Source of the DNA: Faecalicatena sp. Marseille-Q4148
GTDB lineage: Bacteria; Bacillota; Clostridia; Lachnospirales; Lachnospiraceae
Direction of reading: 5' to 3'
DNA length: 64,000 nt
Assembly: GCA_018228665.1 (NCBI GenBank)
Contig: CP073692.1
Span: forward strand, 620,001 to 684,000
Part shown: one piece after another, positions 9,217 through 17,377 of the stretch
How positions within the stretch are numbered: the first letter of the stretch is position 1
Layout of the letters: each line of letters opens with the position of its first letter
Position numbers and translations under genes: made by a program
Notes under the pieces: model-generated
What the model saw: only the letters and a program-made list of their open reading frames with translations
Told to the model about the DNA's origin: nothing
Database searches by the model: none

Positions 9217-9827
9217 TTCTTATCACCTTCATATAAATGTTTTTCTTTAATATAATTCCATACACATTCCGGCAGGCGGCCATGCTCCAAACTTCCGGAT
9301 GCGAGTTCTTGACGTATTTCACTTGAGGAAACTGGAAATACGGGCATTTTTAACATTAAAATCTTTGTTTGATAAAGTCTTTCCAGTCGTTTGATCTCTA
9401 GATCCATTTTTTCATTATCAACATCATCTCGACAGGCAGCAAGAAAGGTGCATGTTTTTGCAAGACGTTCCGGATGTTTCCATTGTTCCAGCGTGAGTAC
9501 AGAATCTGCACCTACAATAAAATAGAAAGTGTGTTCCGGCCAATATTTCCGAAATGTTTCCATTGTATCATAAGAATAGGAAACGTCTTTTCTCTTTGCC
9601 TCATAGGTGCAAAGTTCAAAATCCGGTTCTCCGGAAATTGCGAGTTCTATCATTTTAAGTCGATGTGCCAGACGCATATCCGCATCCTGCCCGAGTTTAT
9701 GAGGCGGTCTTCCATTTGGAAGAAACCAGATTTTATCAAGATGAAATTGTGTCAGTGCACATCGCGCTAATGCGAGATGGCCATTGTGAATAGGATCAAA
9801 CGTGCCTCCCATAATACCGATTTTCAT
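9204..9827 (-). CDS. nadD: Nicotinate-nucleotide adenylyltransferase
   Basis: A 207-residue nucleotidyltransferase. GIMGGTFDPIHNGHL at the N-terminus holds the T/HxGH signature, and SSSEIR near the C-terminus is the ISSTxIR-like motif. It makes deamido-NAD from nicotinate mononucleotide and ATP. The ribosome binding site is weak (GGAATC), and a hairpin lies just upstream. Neighbours yhbY and yqeK are the standard partners. Confidence 0.94.
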   Translation of the reverse strand: MKIGIMGGTFDPIHNGHLALARCALTQFHLDKIWFLPNGRPPHKLGQDADMRLAHRLKMIELAISGEPDFELCTYEAKRKDVSYSYDTMETFRKYWPEHTFYFIVGADSVLTLEQWKHPERLAKTCTFLAACRDDVDNEKMDLEIKRLERLYQTKILMLKMPVFPVSSSEIRQELASGSLEHGRLPECVWNYIKEKHLYEGDKKWIR

Positions 9828-9838
9828 AATGATTCCAA

Positions 9839-9872
9839 AATCCTGCGCAAAACAAAATGTCTGCGCAGGATT
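9839..9872 (-). terminator. Hairpin between yhbY and nadD
   Basis: Perfect 11-bp stem, AATCCTGCGCA (9839-9849) with TGCGCAGGATT (9862-9872). The U-tract after it is short (GGATTTTGG), so it may be a weak terminator or processing site lowering nadD expression. Confidence 0.55.
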
Positions 9873-9880
9873 CCTTTCTT

Positions 9881-10171
9881 TTATGGTAATACGATTTTCT
9901 TTTTGTCGTCTTTTCCCTCTTTGTACAGGACAATTTTCTTGCCAATTACCTGCACAACTTGAGAACGTGTACGTTCTCCGAGAATCTGTGCTAATTCTTT
10001 TGGATCATCAGCACAATTCTGAAGCACGTTGATTTTAATCAATTCACGCGCTTCTAAAGCTTCTGCAATTGCTGTGGTAAGCTCCGGTGTAATGCTCGAT
10101 TTACCAATCTGCAGAATTGGATCCATTGTCATTGCAAGGCTTTTTAAGTAAGCTCTCTGCTTTGTTGTCAT
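9881..10171 (-). CDS. yhbY: YhbY, CRM-domain ribosome-associated RNA-binding protein
   Basis: A 96-residue single CRM domain: MTTKQRAYLKSLAMTMDPI, then GKSSIT, ELIKINVLQNC and the GKKIVLYKEG C-terminal strand. YhbY binds pre-50S particles. It lies 17 bp after obg and has an AAGGAG ribosome binding site. Confidence 0.9.
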   Translation of the reverse strand: MTTKQRAYLKSLAMTMDPILQIGKSSITPELTTAIAEALEARELIKINVLQNCADDPKELAQILGERTRSQVVQVIGKKIVLYKEGKDDKKKIVLP

Positions 10172-10188
10172 AATCGTTTCTCCTTCTG

Positions 10189-11475
10189 TTATTCTTTATA
10201 ATAATCAAACTGAAGTCCATACATTTTTACAGTGTCACCTTCCTGAATTCCGGCTTTCTCAAGATCAGCAAGAATTCCTGTATTCTTTAGGAATTTTTGG
10301 AAGAACAGGAAGCCTTTTTCAGAATCCAGATTTGTATAACCTAGCATTTTTTCAATTTTTGGTCCTTCAACAACATACATGCCATCTACAACTTCTACTG
10401 TATATGGAAGATTTTCGTGGATCAGTTCATCTCCCGGGAAGAATTCCTGTTCAAAAGTGATCGGTTTCTGATCCATTGTCTTTAATTGTTCTGCTACATA
10501 ATAAAGAAGTTCATTGATCCCTTCACCGGATACCCCTGAAATCTTAAATACTTTTATTCCCTGAGGTTCAAATTCTTTTCGGATTCGTTCCACCGGGTCT
10601 TCATCTTCTGTGTAAATTAAATCAGATTTATTGGCAGCAATTACCTGTGGACGGGATGCGATTTCAGGATTATAAGATTTTAATTCCGCATTGATCTTAT
10701 AAATATCTTCCACCGGATCACGACCTTCTGTGCCGGCGGCATCTACCACATGAATCATCATTTTAGTACGTTCTATATGACGCAGAAACTCATGTCCGAG
10801 TCCAAGTCCTTCGGAAGCACCTTCAATCAGTCCGGGAATATCTGCCATAACAAAACCGTCACCATTTGGCAAGTCTACGACACCAAGATTTGGATTGATT
10901 GTAGTGAAATGATAGTTAGCAATCTTTGGGTTCGCATTTGTAACTCTTGAAAGTAATGTAGACTTTCCTACATTTGGAAATCCGACAAGCCCTACATCTG
11001 CGATAACTTTTAGTTCCAACATCACCCAAAGTTCCTGAGCTGGCTGGCCCGGCTGTGCATACTTTGGCACCTGCATTGTAGAAGTGGCAAAATGCATGTT
11101 GCCAAGTCCACCCTTGCCGCCCTTTAAGATCACCTGACGTTTGTTCTCGCCGGACATATCCGCAATCACTTTTCCAGATTCTGCTTCTTTAATAATTGTT
11201 CCTTCCGGTACTTTCAGGATCAAATCCTGAGCGTTCTTTCCATGACAGCGTCTTTTTCCGCCTTCTTCTCCATTTTTTGCTGTGAATTTTGTTTTATGAC
11301 GGAAATCATACAGTGTATTTAGACCTTCATCTACTTCAAAAATAATATCGCCGCCTCTTCCGCCATCGCCGCCGTCCGGTCCGCCATTCGGAACATACAG
11401 TTCTCTTCGAAAGCTGACATGTCCGTCGCCGCCTTTTCCTGAACGGATATAGATTTTAGCTCTGTCTGCAAACAT
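10189..11475 (-). CDS. obg: GTPase Obg (CgtA), ribosome assembly and stress
   Basis: A 428-residue protein with an N-terminal glycine-rich Obg fold (GGKGGLGN, GGRGGD), a central G domain (GFPNVGKST Walker A, DIPGLIEGA switch II, NKSD specificity motif) and a C-terminal OCT domain. It acts in 50S maturation. The frame extends 20 codons upstream, but the ATG at 11475 follows AGGAGAG and begins MFADRAKIYIRSGKGG as in the family. A terminator-like hairpin lies between rpmA and this start. Confidence 0.96.
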   Translation of the reverse strand: MFADRAKIYIRSGKGGDGHVSFRRELYVPNGGPDGGDGGRGGDIIFEVDEGLNTLYDFRHKTKFTAKNGEEGGKRRCHGKNAQDLILKVPEGTIIKEAESGKVIADMSGENKRQVILKGGKGGLGNMHFATSTMQVPKYAQPGQPAQELWVMLELKVIADVGLVGFPNVGKSTLLSRVTNANPKIANYHFTTINPNLGVVDLPNGDGFVMADIPGLIEGASEGLGLGHEFLRHIERTKMMIHVVDAAGTEGRDPVEDIYKINAELKSYNPEIASRPQVIAANKSDLIYTEDEDPVERIRKEFEPQGIKVFKISGVSGEGINELLYYVAEQLKTMDQKPITFEQEFFPGDELIHENLPYTVEVVDGMYVVEGPKIEKMLGYTNLDSEKGFLFFQKFLKNTGILADLEKAGIQEGDTVKMYGLQFDYYKE

Positions 11476-11487
11476 AGTTCTCTCCTT

Positions 11488-11523
11488 AAAAAACGAGGCC
11501 TCAAACCAAAAGATTTGAAGCCT
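11488..11523 (-). terminator. Intrinsic terminator between rpmA and obg
   Basis: Stem arms 11496-11507 and 11512-11523 (AGGCTTCAAATC with GGTTTGAGGCCT in the RNA, two G-U pairs) followed by a U-run. It sits directly before the obg ribosome binding site and probably sets obg below ribosomal-protein level. Confidence 0.75.
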
Positions 11524-11536
11524 GTGATTATGCATT

Positions 11537-11824
11537 TTATTCAGCTGTTACTGGGTAGATAGAAACCTGTTTTTTGTCTCTACCTTTTCTCTCAAATCTA
11601 ACAACACCGTCTACAAGAGCGAATAATGTATCGTCTCCACCGCGTCCTACGTTCAGTCCTGGATGGATTTTTGTTCCACGCTGTCTGTAAAGGATGTTAC
11701 CAGCTTTAACAAACTGTCCGTCAGCTCTTTTAGCACCTAATCTTTTTGATTCAGAGTCTCTACCGTTCTTTGTAGAACCAACTCCTTTTTTGTGAGCGAA
11801 AAATTGAAGGTTCAATTTCATCAT
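11537..11824 (-). CDS. rpmA: Ribosomal protein L27 (bL27)
   Basis: A 95-residue bL27. The N-terminal [12 protein letters not shown] is the extension that Firmicutes remove with the protease Prp before ribosome assembly; cleavage falls after FF. The start is ATG 11824 or the adjacent ATG 11821. The Prp gene is directly upstream in the operon. Confidence 0.97.
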   Translation of the reverse strand: MMKLNLQFFAHKKGVGSTKNGRDSESKRLGAKRADGQFVKAGNILYRQRGTKIHPGLNVGRGGDDTLFALVDGVVRFERKGRDKKQVSIYPVTAE

Positions 11825-11829
11825 GGTCG

Positions 11830-12162
11830 TTACACCTCCTTGTAAATTATATCAATATATCGTCCATAATGCTCATCATCTTCCATGTCCTGTAAACCAA
11901 GAATCATGGTTCTCAATAATAAGTCAGCTTCTTTTGTAGGCCGTGCCGACAGCTTATAGTGAATCATTCCGCTCTCTTCTTCCGAGTCACAAGTGAAATC
12001 ATCAGAAGTAAATGCTTCAATCGCATTCATCGTATTAATCACTAAGATGGACGCTGCAGCACAGACAATATCTTCACCGGAATCTGCATATCCGGCATGT
12101 CCCAATGTCTGAAATCCTACAAACTCATTAAATTCATTCTTATAAATTGTTACCTGAATCAT
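11830..12162 (-). CDS. prp: Prp, cysteine protease that matures L27
   Basis: A 110-residue YsxB/Prp family protein with the catalytic His in [21 protein letters not shown] (two parts) and the catalytic Cys in [10 protein letters not shown]. It trims the L27 N-terminus. Set between rplU and rpmA as usual. No good ribosome binding site is visible, so it is probably translationally coupled to rplU, whose stop is 9 bases upstream. Confidence 0.92.
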   Translation of the reverse strand: MIQVTIYKNEFNEFVGFQTLGHAGYADSGEDIVCAAASILVINTMNAIEAFTSDDFTCDSEEESGMIHYKLSARPTKEADLLLRTMILGLQDMEDDEHYGRYIDIIYKEV

Positions 12163-12171
12163 AGTCAGTTA

Positions 12172-12480
12172 TTAAGCATTGATCTTTTCAATCTTAACTT
12201 CTGTGTACTGCTGTCTATGACCATTTTTCTTATGGTAGCCAGTTTTTCTCTTATATTTGTAAACGATAACTTTTTTAGCTTTTCCGTCACCGATTACAGA
12301 TGCTTCAACTGTTGCTCCTGCAACTGTTGGAGTTCCAACTTTTAATTCGTTGTCACTTACTGCAAGAACCTGGTCAAATGTGTAAGCTGTACCAGCTTCT
12401 ACACCAAGTTTCTCTACTCTAATGATATCGCCTTCAGCTACTTTGTACTGTTTACCACCTGTTGCTATAATTGCGTACAT
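12172..12480 (-). CDS. rplU: Ribosomal protein L21 (bL21)
   Basis: A 102-residue bL21 starting MYAIIATGGKQYKV and containing KRKTGYHKKNGHRQQYT. The frame is open 22 codons further upstream, but AGGAGGTGCC before ATG 12480 sets the start. First gene of the rplU-prp-rpmA operon. Confidence 0.97.
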   Translation of the reverse strand: MYAIIATGGKQYKVAEGDIIRVEKLGVEAGTAYTFDQVLAVSDNELKVGTPTVAGATVEASVIGDGKAKKVIVYKYKRKTGYHKKNGHRQQYTEVKIEKINA

Positions 12481-12558
12481 ATGGCACCTCCTATTATCAT
12501 TACTCGCCAGTTTCGGCGGCTGCAATGCAGCACTTTGAAACCCCACTGTGCGGCATAC
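12481..12558 (-). promoter_or_regulatory. Putative L21 leader RNA
   Basis: About 78 nt of untranslated leader between the rplU promoter and start. It contains paired elements (CAGUGGGGUUUCAAAGUGCUG and GCAGCCGCCGAAACUGGCG regions). Firmicutes rplU operons often carry an L21-binding autoregulatory leader here; the match to that family is inferred from place and length only. Confidence 0.5.
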
Positions 12559-12564
12559 CTCTGT

Positions 12565-12593
12565 ATTATAGCATTGACTTATTTATTCGTCAA
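12565..12593 (-). promoter_or_regulatory. rplU operon promoter
   Basis: Near-consensus sigma-A promoter: TTGACG (12588-12593), 17-bp spacer, TATAAT (12565-12570). It overlaps the 3' end of the upstream CBS gene. Confidence 0.85.
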
Positions 12594-12999
12594 TACATTT
12601 TTTTAATTTTTCGAAACAGTAACTCATAATATCACTTCTTGTTACAATTCCGATAAAGTTTTCCTGATCATCTACGACAGGAACGAAGTTCTGAGACATT
12701 GCTTTTCCAAACAAATCTTCTACGTCAGCAAGGATGCTGACACATTCATAATCTCTCTTTCTTCGGATATCTGATACAGAAATCCGTTCTGCTTCTTTCA
12801 GATTTAGATTCGAGAGTTCTTTAATATACCAGAGCAGATCACCTTCGGTAATACTTCCTACATATTTTCCTGCCCTGCTGATCATCGGAATCGAGCTGTA
12901 CCGATGATACTCCATTGTTTCTAAAACCTGACGTAAGGTGTAATCGGAATAAATCACTGCTACTTCTGCTTTTGGTTTCAGAAAAAATAAAATATTCAT
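12583..12999 (-). CDS. CBS-domain-pair protein
   Basis: A 138-residue protein made of two CBS domains (YSDYTLRQVLETMEYHRYSS and FVPVVDDQENFIGIVTRSDI). CBS pairs bind adenosyl ligands and act as energy or metabolite sensors. It follows the aspartate kinase gene, so it may be cotranscribed. ATG 12999 with AGGAAGG is preferred over an upstream TTG at 13023. Target unknown. Confidence 0.8.
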   Translation of the reverse strand: MNILFFLKPKAEVAVIYSDYTLRQVLETMEYHRYSSIPMISRAGKYVGSITEGDLLWYIKELSNLNLKEAERISVSDIRRKRDYECVSILADVEDLFGKAMSQNFVPVVDDQENFIGIVTRSDIMSYCFEKLKKCIDE

Positions 13000-13023
13000 A
13001 ATAATTTCCTTCCTGATTGTCAA

Positions 13024-14343
13024 TTACAGCTGTGTTGTCACGAAAATATCATAAATTGCTTTGATCGCCGGGGCAAAATCACATGATTTTACACCTATGA
13101 TCACATTTAATCCGCTGGAGCCCTGGTCAATCATTTTTACCTCGACATTTGCATGTGCGAGAGCTGAGAAGATTCTTCCGGCAGTTCCTCTTGCAGAGCG
13201 CATTCCTCGTCCTACTACTGCGATCAACGCCAGATCCGATTCCAATTCAATCAGATCCGGACCTACCGCCCGCTGAATCCCTGCTACGACCTGTTGTTCA
13301 TATGGCTCAAAGTCTTCCTGACGTACATAGACAGTCATAGTATCAATGCCGGAAGGCATATGTTCAAAAGCAATCCCGTGATCTTCAAATACTTGCAGGA
13401 CCTTTCTTCCATAACCAATTTCAGCATTCATCATAGCTTTTTCTATATGAACAGAAACAAAGCCTTCTTTTCCTGCAATCCCGGTAATTGTGTATTTTGG
13501 TTTTTTACATGTACTTTCTACAATGTAAGTCCCCGGTTCTTCCGGATTGTTTGTATTACGGATATTGATTGGAATTCCTACTTTTCTGACCGGAAAGATT
13601 GCTTCCTCATGAAGCACAGTTGCCCCCATATAAGACAATTCCCGAAGTTCACGGTAAGTAATCGTCTCAATCATTTCCGGGTTTTTAATAATTCTTGGAT
13701 CAGTTACCATGAATCCGGATACATCTGTCCAGTTCTCATAGAGATCTGCATCAATTGCCTTTGCCACAAGCGATCCGGTAATATCAGAGCCTCCTCTGGA
13801 AAATGTTTGGATGGTTCCATCCGGTTTTGCACCGTAAAATCCAGGAATTACAGCAGTAGGTTCCTGAGAAAGGCGTTTCTTGAGCTGCATATCTGTACGC
13901 GCATCATCAAAATTTCCATTTTCATCAAAAAAGATGACTTCAGCTGCATCAATAAACGGCATTTCCAAATAAGCAGACATAATAATACCGTTTAAATATT
14001 CACCTCTGGATGCAGCATAGGCGCTTCCGGCCTTTGCTTCAAACTGTTTCTGAATTTCTTTAAATTCTTCTTCTAATGATAAGGAAAGCTCCAGTCCTTC
14101 AATGATTTTTTCATAACGTTCCTGAATTGCTTCCAGTGTATCAAGAAAATATTCTCCATCTTCTGCTTTTTTATAGCAGCTGTACAGCATATCGGTCACT
14201 TTTATATCACGATTATGGCGTTTGCCCGGAGCTGACGGCACTACGTATTTGCGTGCAGGATCTTCCAAAATGATTTTTTTTACTTTTTTGAATTGCTTTG
14301 CACTTGCAAGAGAGCTTCCACCGAATTTTACTACTTTCTGCAT
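13024..14343 (-). CDS. Aspartate kinase
   Basis: A 439-residue amino-acid kinase: N-terminal VVKFGGSSLA, catalytic FSRGGSDITG, and two ACT regulatory domains in the last 140 residues (SVHIEKAMMNAEIGYG; LALIAVVGRGM). It phosphorylates aspartate, the first step to lysine, threonine and methionine; ACT domains give feedback control. The unusual KRHNRDIKVTDMLY segment places it in the monofunctional class III-like group of Clostridia. Ribosome binding site AGGAGG. Confidence 0.92.
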   Translation of the reverse strand: MQKVVKFGGSSLASAKQFKKVKKIILEDPARKYVVPSAPGKRHNRDIKVTDMLYSCYKKAEDGEYFLDTLEAIQERYEKIIEGLELSLSLEEEFKEIQKQFEAKAGSAYAASRGEYLNGIIMSAYLEMPFIDAAEVIFFDENGNFDDARTDMQLKKRLSQEPTAVIPGFYGAKPDGTIQTFSRGGSDITGSLVAKAIDADLYENWTDVSGFMVTDPRIIKNPEMIETITYRELRELSYMGATVLHEEAIFPVRKVGIPINIRNTNNPEEPGTYIVESTCKKPKYTITGIAGKEGFVSVHIEKAMMNAEIGYGRKVLQVFEDHGIAFEHMPSGIDTMTVYVRQEDFEPYEQQVVAGIQRAVGPDLIELESDLALIAVVGRGMRSARGTAGRIFSALAHANVEVKMIDQGSSGLNVIIGVKSCDFAPAIKAIYDIFVTTQL

Positions 14344-14378
14344 CTAAAAGAGTTCCTCCTCATGTATCTTTCGTTTTC

Positions 14379-14969
14379 CTATGTCGTTTCTTTTAAAATA
14401 GTCTTCTCCATTCCAGGCACCCATGTAATACCACAAATACCAAGTTCCCGGGCCTTCGCTGTGTTTTCATCCCGGTCATCATAAAATAGAGCATCCTCTG
14501 GTTTTATATCATAACGCTCTAACAGGATTTTGTAAATCTTTTCTTCCGGCTTTATACATTTTTCTTCATAAGAAAACACTCCGCCATCAAATTGTTCTAA
14601 AAAGGAAAGAACATCCTTCGATGCATTCCGCAGATATTCTGAGTAATTTGATAGATAGTAAATGCGAAAGCCTTTCGAGCGGTAATATGCAATCAGTTCA
14701 TCTGTATATGGATATTTCCAGACACAACCGGACAGCTGTCCATATACTTGACGGATTTGTGCTTCGCAGTCAGGCGCATTTTCAATGAATGCCTCAAGCC
14801 ATGTTGTTTCATCATAAACACCTGCGTCTCCCTGCTGCCATGTATCGCTCAAAAAAATTGCCTCAGCGACCTTCTGATAAGTTCTTTCATCAAATCTGAA
14901 ACGATCCATCAAATGTTTCCAGTCATATTCTACAAGTACCTTTCCGAGATCAAAAATAACTGTGTTCAT
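14379..14969 (-). CDS. HAD-superfamily hydrolase (YihX/HAD-IA type)
   Basis: A 196-residue haloacid-dehalogenase-like phosphatase. Motif I is seen in VIFDLGKVLVEYDW, but the second Asp of the usual DxD is replaced by G (FDLGKV), as in several epoxide-hydrolase/YihX-like relatives. Motif II is YYLSNYSE, and motif IV lies in DALFYDDRDEN. ATG 14969 has GGGAGGA. It overlaps the ybaK 3' end by about 20 bp. Substrate unknown. Confidence 0.82.
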   Translation of the reverse strand: MNTVIFDLGKVLVEYDWKHLMDRFRFDERTYQKVAEAIFLSDTWQQGDAGVYDETTWLEAFIENAPDCEAQIRQVYGQLSGCVWKYPYTDELIAYYRSKGFRIYYLSNYSEYLRNASKDVLSFLEQFDGGVFSYEEKCIKPEEKIYKILLERYDIKPEDALFYDDRDENTAKARELGICGITWVPGMEKTILKETT

Positions 14970-15459
14970 CAATCTGTTCCTCCCTTACCACATCAGCAAA
15001 AATCGCATCTGCAGCTCTTTTGAGATCTTCCGGAGCAAGACAAATCTGCATACCAATCTTTCCGCCGCTTACAAAAATATGCTCCTGCTCTTTTGCGTCT
15101 TCCTGGATCACGGTCGGGAATTTCTTTTTCATCCCAATGGAAGTACATCCCCCGCGAACATATCCGGTTACTTTCGTCAGCTCACTCAAGTGGAGCAGTT
15201 CTATAGATTTTTCTTTTACAGAAGCCGCTGCCTTTTTCATATCTAATTCTTTTTCAATCGGAATCACAAACACATAATAACCTTTGCTTTTGCCGACGGT
15301 GACAAGCGTTTTGAAAACCTGTTCATGCGGAAGCCCTAATTTGTCTGCCGTCTGGATTCCATCTGTAAATTCATCACATTCATAAGTCTCATAAGTAAAA
15401 GGGATTTTCAGTTTTTCCAGAATTCGCATTGCATTTGTTTTTAATTCTTTCTTACCCAT
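14950..15459 (-). CDS. ybaK: YbaK/EbsC-type Cys-tRNA(Pro) deacylase
   Basis: A 169-residue YbaK-domain protein with KTLVTVGKSKGYYVFVIP, a conserved Lys for deacylation, and the GYVRGGCTSIGMKKKFPTVI signature of the YbaK subfamily. It hydrolyses Cys mischarged on tRNA-Pro. Good AAGGAG ribosome binding site; 4 bp after the RNase G gene. Confidence 0.9.
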   Translation of the reverse strand: MGKKELKTNAMRILEKLKIPFTYETYECDEFTDGIQTADKLGLPHEQVFKTLVTVGKSKGYYVFVIPIEKELDMKKAAASVKEKSIELLHLSELTKVTGYVRGGCTSIGMKKKFPTVIQEDAKEQEHIFVSGGKIGMQICLAPEDLKRAADAIFADVVREEQIDEHSYF

Positions 15460-15462
15460 GTA

Positions 15463-16656
15463 TTAACTCCTTCGCTTTTGACATACTTCATGGAGTGGTT
15501 TTCGTACTTTACGTCTCGTTACTTCCACAAGCTGCAGCTTTGTTATATCAATAACATCTGTCCGTATCGGATCTGTTTGAAGCTGGTTCTTTAAAAATGA
15601 TAAGAGTTCCTGCTGTTCTTCTGACGCTTCCATATTAATGAAATCAATCAAAATAATTCCGGACAAATTGCGGAGTCGGATCTGCCGTGCAGCTTCTGCG
15701 GCAGCTTCCCGATTTATTTTGTAAAAGGCATCAGGATCATTCTTCTTTAAGACACATTTCCCGGAATTAACATCAATCACAGTTAAGGCTTCTGTCGGCT
15801 GAATAACGAGATAAGCACCTGATTTCATCCAAACGCGTTCCGCCAGCGCTTCTTCAAGTACATGTTCAACGGAATATAACTTGTGAAGTGGGAGCAAGGA
15901 ATCTTCATAGCGAATAAGTTTCTTTGTATCTTCTTGCTGTTCTTCCTTCAGAAATTGGAAAACCTCATCAAATAATTGTGCGTCTTCTACGAGAATTTCC
16001 TGGAGACCGTCCTGGTAAATATTTTTCAAAGCAGCCAAATATTCTCTTGGCGCCTGTTTCATACATGAAAAACATGTGCGGGATTGTGCCAGCAATTTCA
16101 ACTGCTCATACGCCGCAATCTGTTTATCGATTTCAGCTTTCAATTCAGCCAGCGATAACTGTGCAGCATTGGTCCTGACAATAAACCCGTAGGAGGAATT
16201 AGCATAATCAGCCAGTGCTTCCTTCCATAGCGTTCGCTGTTCTTTCGGAAACTTTGAAGAAACACCGATTTGGGTATTTCCATGCGTCAGCACAATATAT
16301 TTTCCGGTCAGGCTCAAATTTGATGTTACCGTTGGGACTTTTGTTTTCACTGCTTCACGCTCAATCTGTACAAGCAGTTCATCGCCGATACAAAGCGGTT
16401 TTTTTCCGATTTTCTTCGTAAAAATCGGAGAGGGATTATCGTTCATCTGATAATAGCATTCTACACCGGGTTGTATTTCAATAAATGCAGCCTGAATATT
16501 CTTTACAATATTTTTTACTTTACCTATGTAAATGTCACCGACATGAAACTGCCTGTTGTCCGGTTTTTCTACATGGAGTTCAACAATCTTTCCATTCTCT
16601 AAAACAGACGAAACAATATTATGATTGATCCGGCACAAAATAAGTTTTCGTTCCAT
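15463..16656 (-). CDS. rng: Ribonuclease E/G family protein (RNase G-like)
   Basis: A 397-residue protein with an N-terminal S1-like segment (HVGDIYIGKVKNIVKNIQAAF), the catalytic DNase I-like domain with metal ligands in LTVIDVNSGK and IILIDFINME, and a Zn-link-like CFSCMK. No C-terminal scaffold, so it is closer to RNase G/Rng. It processes rRNA and mRNA. Placement between radical-SAM-associated gene and rplU operon is common in Clostridia. Confidence 0.9.
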   Translation of the reverse strand: MERKLILCRINHNIVSSVLENGKIVELHVEKPDNRQFHVGDIYIGKVKNIVKNIQAAFIEIQPGVECYYQMNDNPSPIFTKKIGKKPLCIGDELLVQIEREAVKTKVPTVTSNLSLTGKYIVLTHGNTQIGVSSKFPKEQRTLWKEALADYANSSYGFIVRTNAAQLSLAELKAEIDKQIAAYEQLKLLAQSRTCFSCMKQAPREYLAALKNIYQDGLQEILVEDAQLFDEVFQFLKEEQQEDTKKLIRYEDSLLPLHKLYSVEHVLEEALAERVWMKSGAYLVIQPTEALTVIDVNSGKCVLKKNDPDAFYKINREAAAEAARQIRLRNLSGIILIDFINMEASEEQQELLSFLKNQLQTDPIRTDVIDITKLQLVEVTRRKVRKPLHEVCQKRRS

Positions 16657-16672
16657 GTTTTTTCTCTACTTT

Positions 16673-17377
16673 CTATTCAATTTCATGGCCGAGCGCATCA
16701 AGTGGTACAAATCTGCGTTGCTCATCTTCTTCCAGCGCAGCATACACTTCCAGGCGATGATGCGCAAAATCCACGCTATCTGCATCGAGTCCAAGATACT
16801 GTAAAAAGGCCTCTAAAACAGTAGATGGTTTCAGATTTTCACGGCTTCCTGTGGCAACCTGCATGAAGATTTCATTGTTGCGGACTTCTAATTGATAGAT
16901 CATTGGCCGTATATTTACTTCCTGTTCACTTTTCTTTGTTTTTTTTCGGACAACAATCTCTGATTCGGCAAAAAAGCTTGATAATGTTTCTTCCCAGTTA
17001 TCCGGAAGCGTTCCTTTCACTGGTCTTGATAAATAATCTGCCGCTTCTACGATCGCCATTCCCGTACTCTTTTTTTCATCAGGAATTTCAACAAAACTAA
17101 CCACTTCCATTCCTTCCACCATTGTCGCATTCATGCGGCGTATCGCTTCTGCGGAAGAAATAGGTTCTGTCAGCTCTATATCAAAATACTCACCATCACT
17201 GGTCAAACCAACGCCAAGGGGATTGGCAAATGACATAATCATATGCGGACTAAATCCGCCTGTAAATGCAATCGGAATATCTGCACGGCGCATTACTTTC
17301 TGAAAATAACGCATCACATCCAAATGTCCGATAAATTTCATCACTCCGTTTTTCCGAAATTTAATTCTTACTTTCAA
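16673..17377 (-). CDS. Radical-SAM-associated protein (DUF2344/TIGR03936 family)
   Basis: A 234-residue protein with the family N-terminus KVRIKFRKNGVMKFIGHLDV and FTGGFSPHMIMSFANPLGVG. Family members are always next to, or fused with, the TIGR03960 radical SAM protein, which is the upstream gene here (17-bp overlap). The TTG at 17377 is the better start: GGGAGG lies 8 nt before it, but directly abuts the GTG at 17386. Biochemical role is unknown. Confidence 0.85.
   Translation of the reverse strand: MKVRIKFRKNGVMKFIGHLDVMRYFQKVMRRADIPIAFTGGFSPHMIMSFANPLGVGLTSDGEYFDIELTEPISSAEAIRRMNATMVEGMEVVSFVEIPDEKKSTGMAIVEAADYLSRPVKGTLPDNWEETLSSFFAESEIVVRKKTKKSEQEVNIRPMIYQLEVRNNEIFMQVATGSRENLKPSTVLEAFLQYLGLDADSVDFAHHRLEVYAALEEDEQRRFVPLDALGHEIE

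Noticed and set aside
11488-11523. Taking intra-operon terminators as unique to the mobile element
   Set aside because: The rpmA-obg gap of the chromosome has the same terminator-then-ribosome-binding-site layout, so a single case is not evidence for antitermination.
13294-13995. 233-codon plus-strand frame inside the aspartate kinase gene
   Set aside because: Fully antisense to a conserved enzyme with clear motifs; no start signal.
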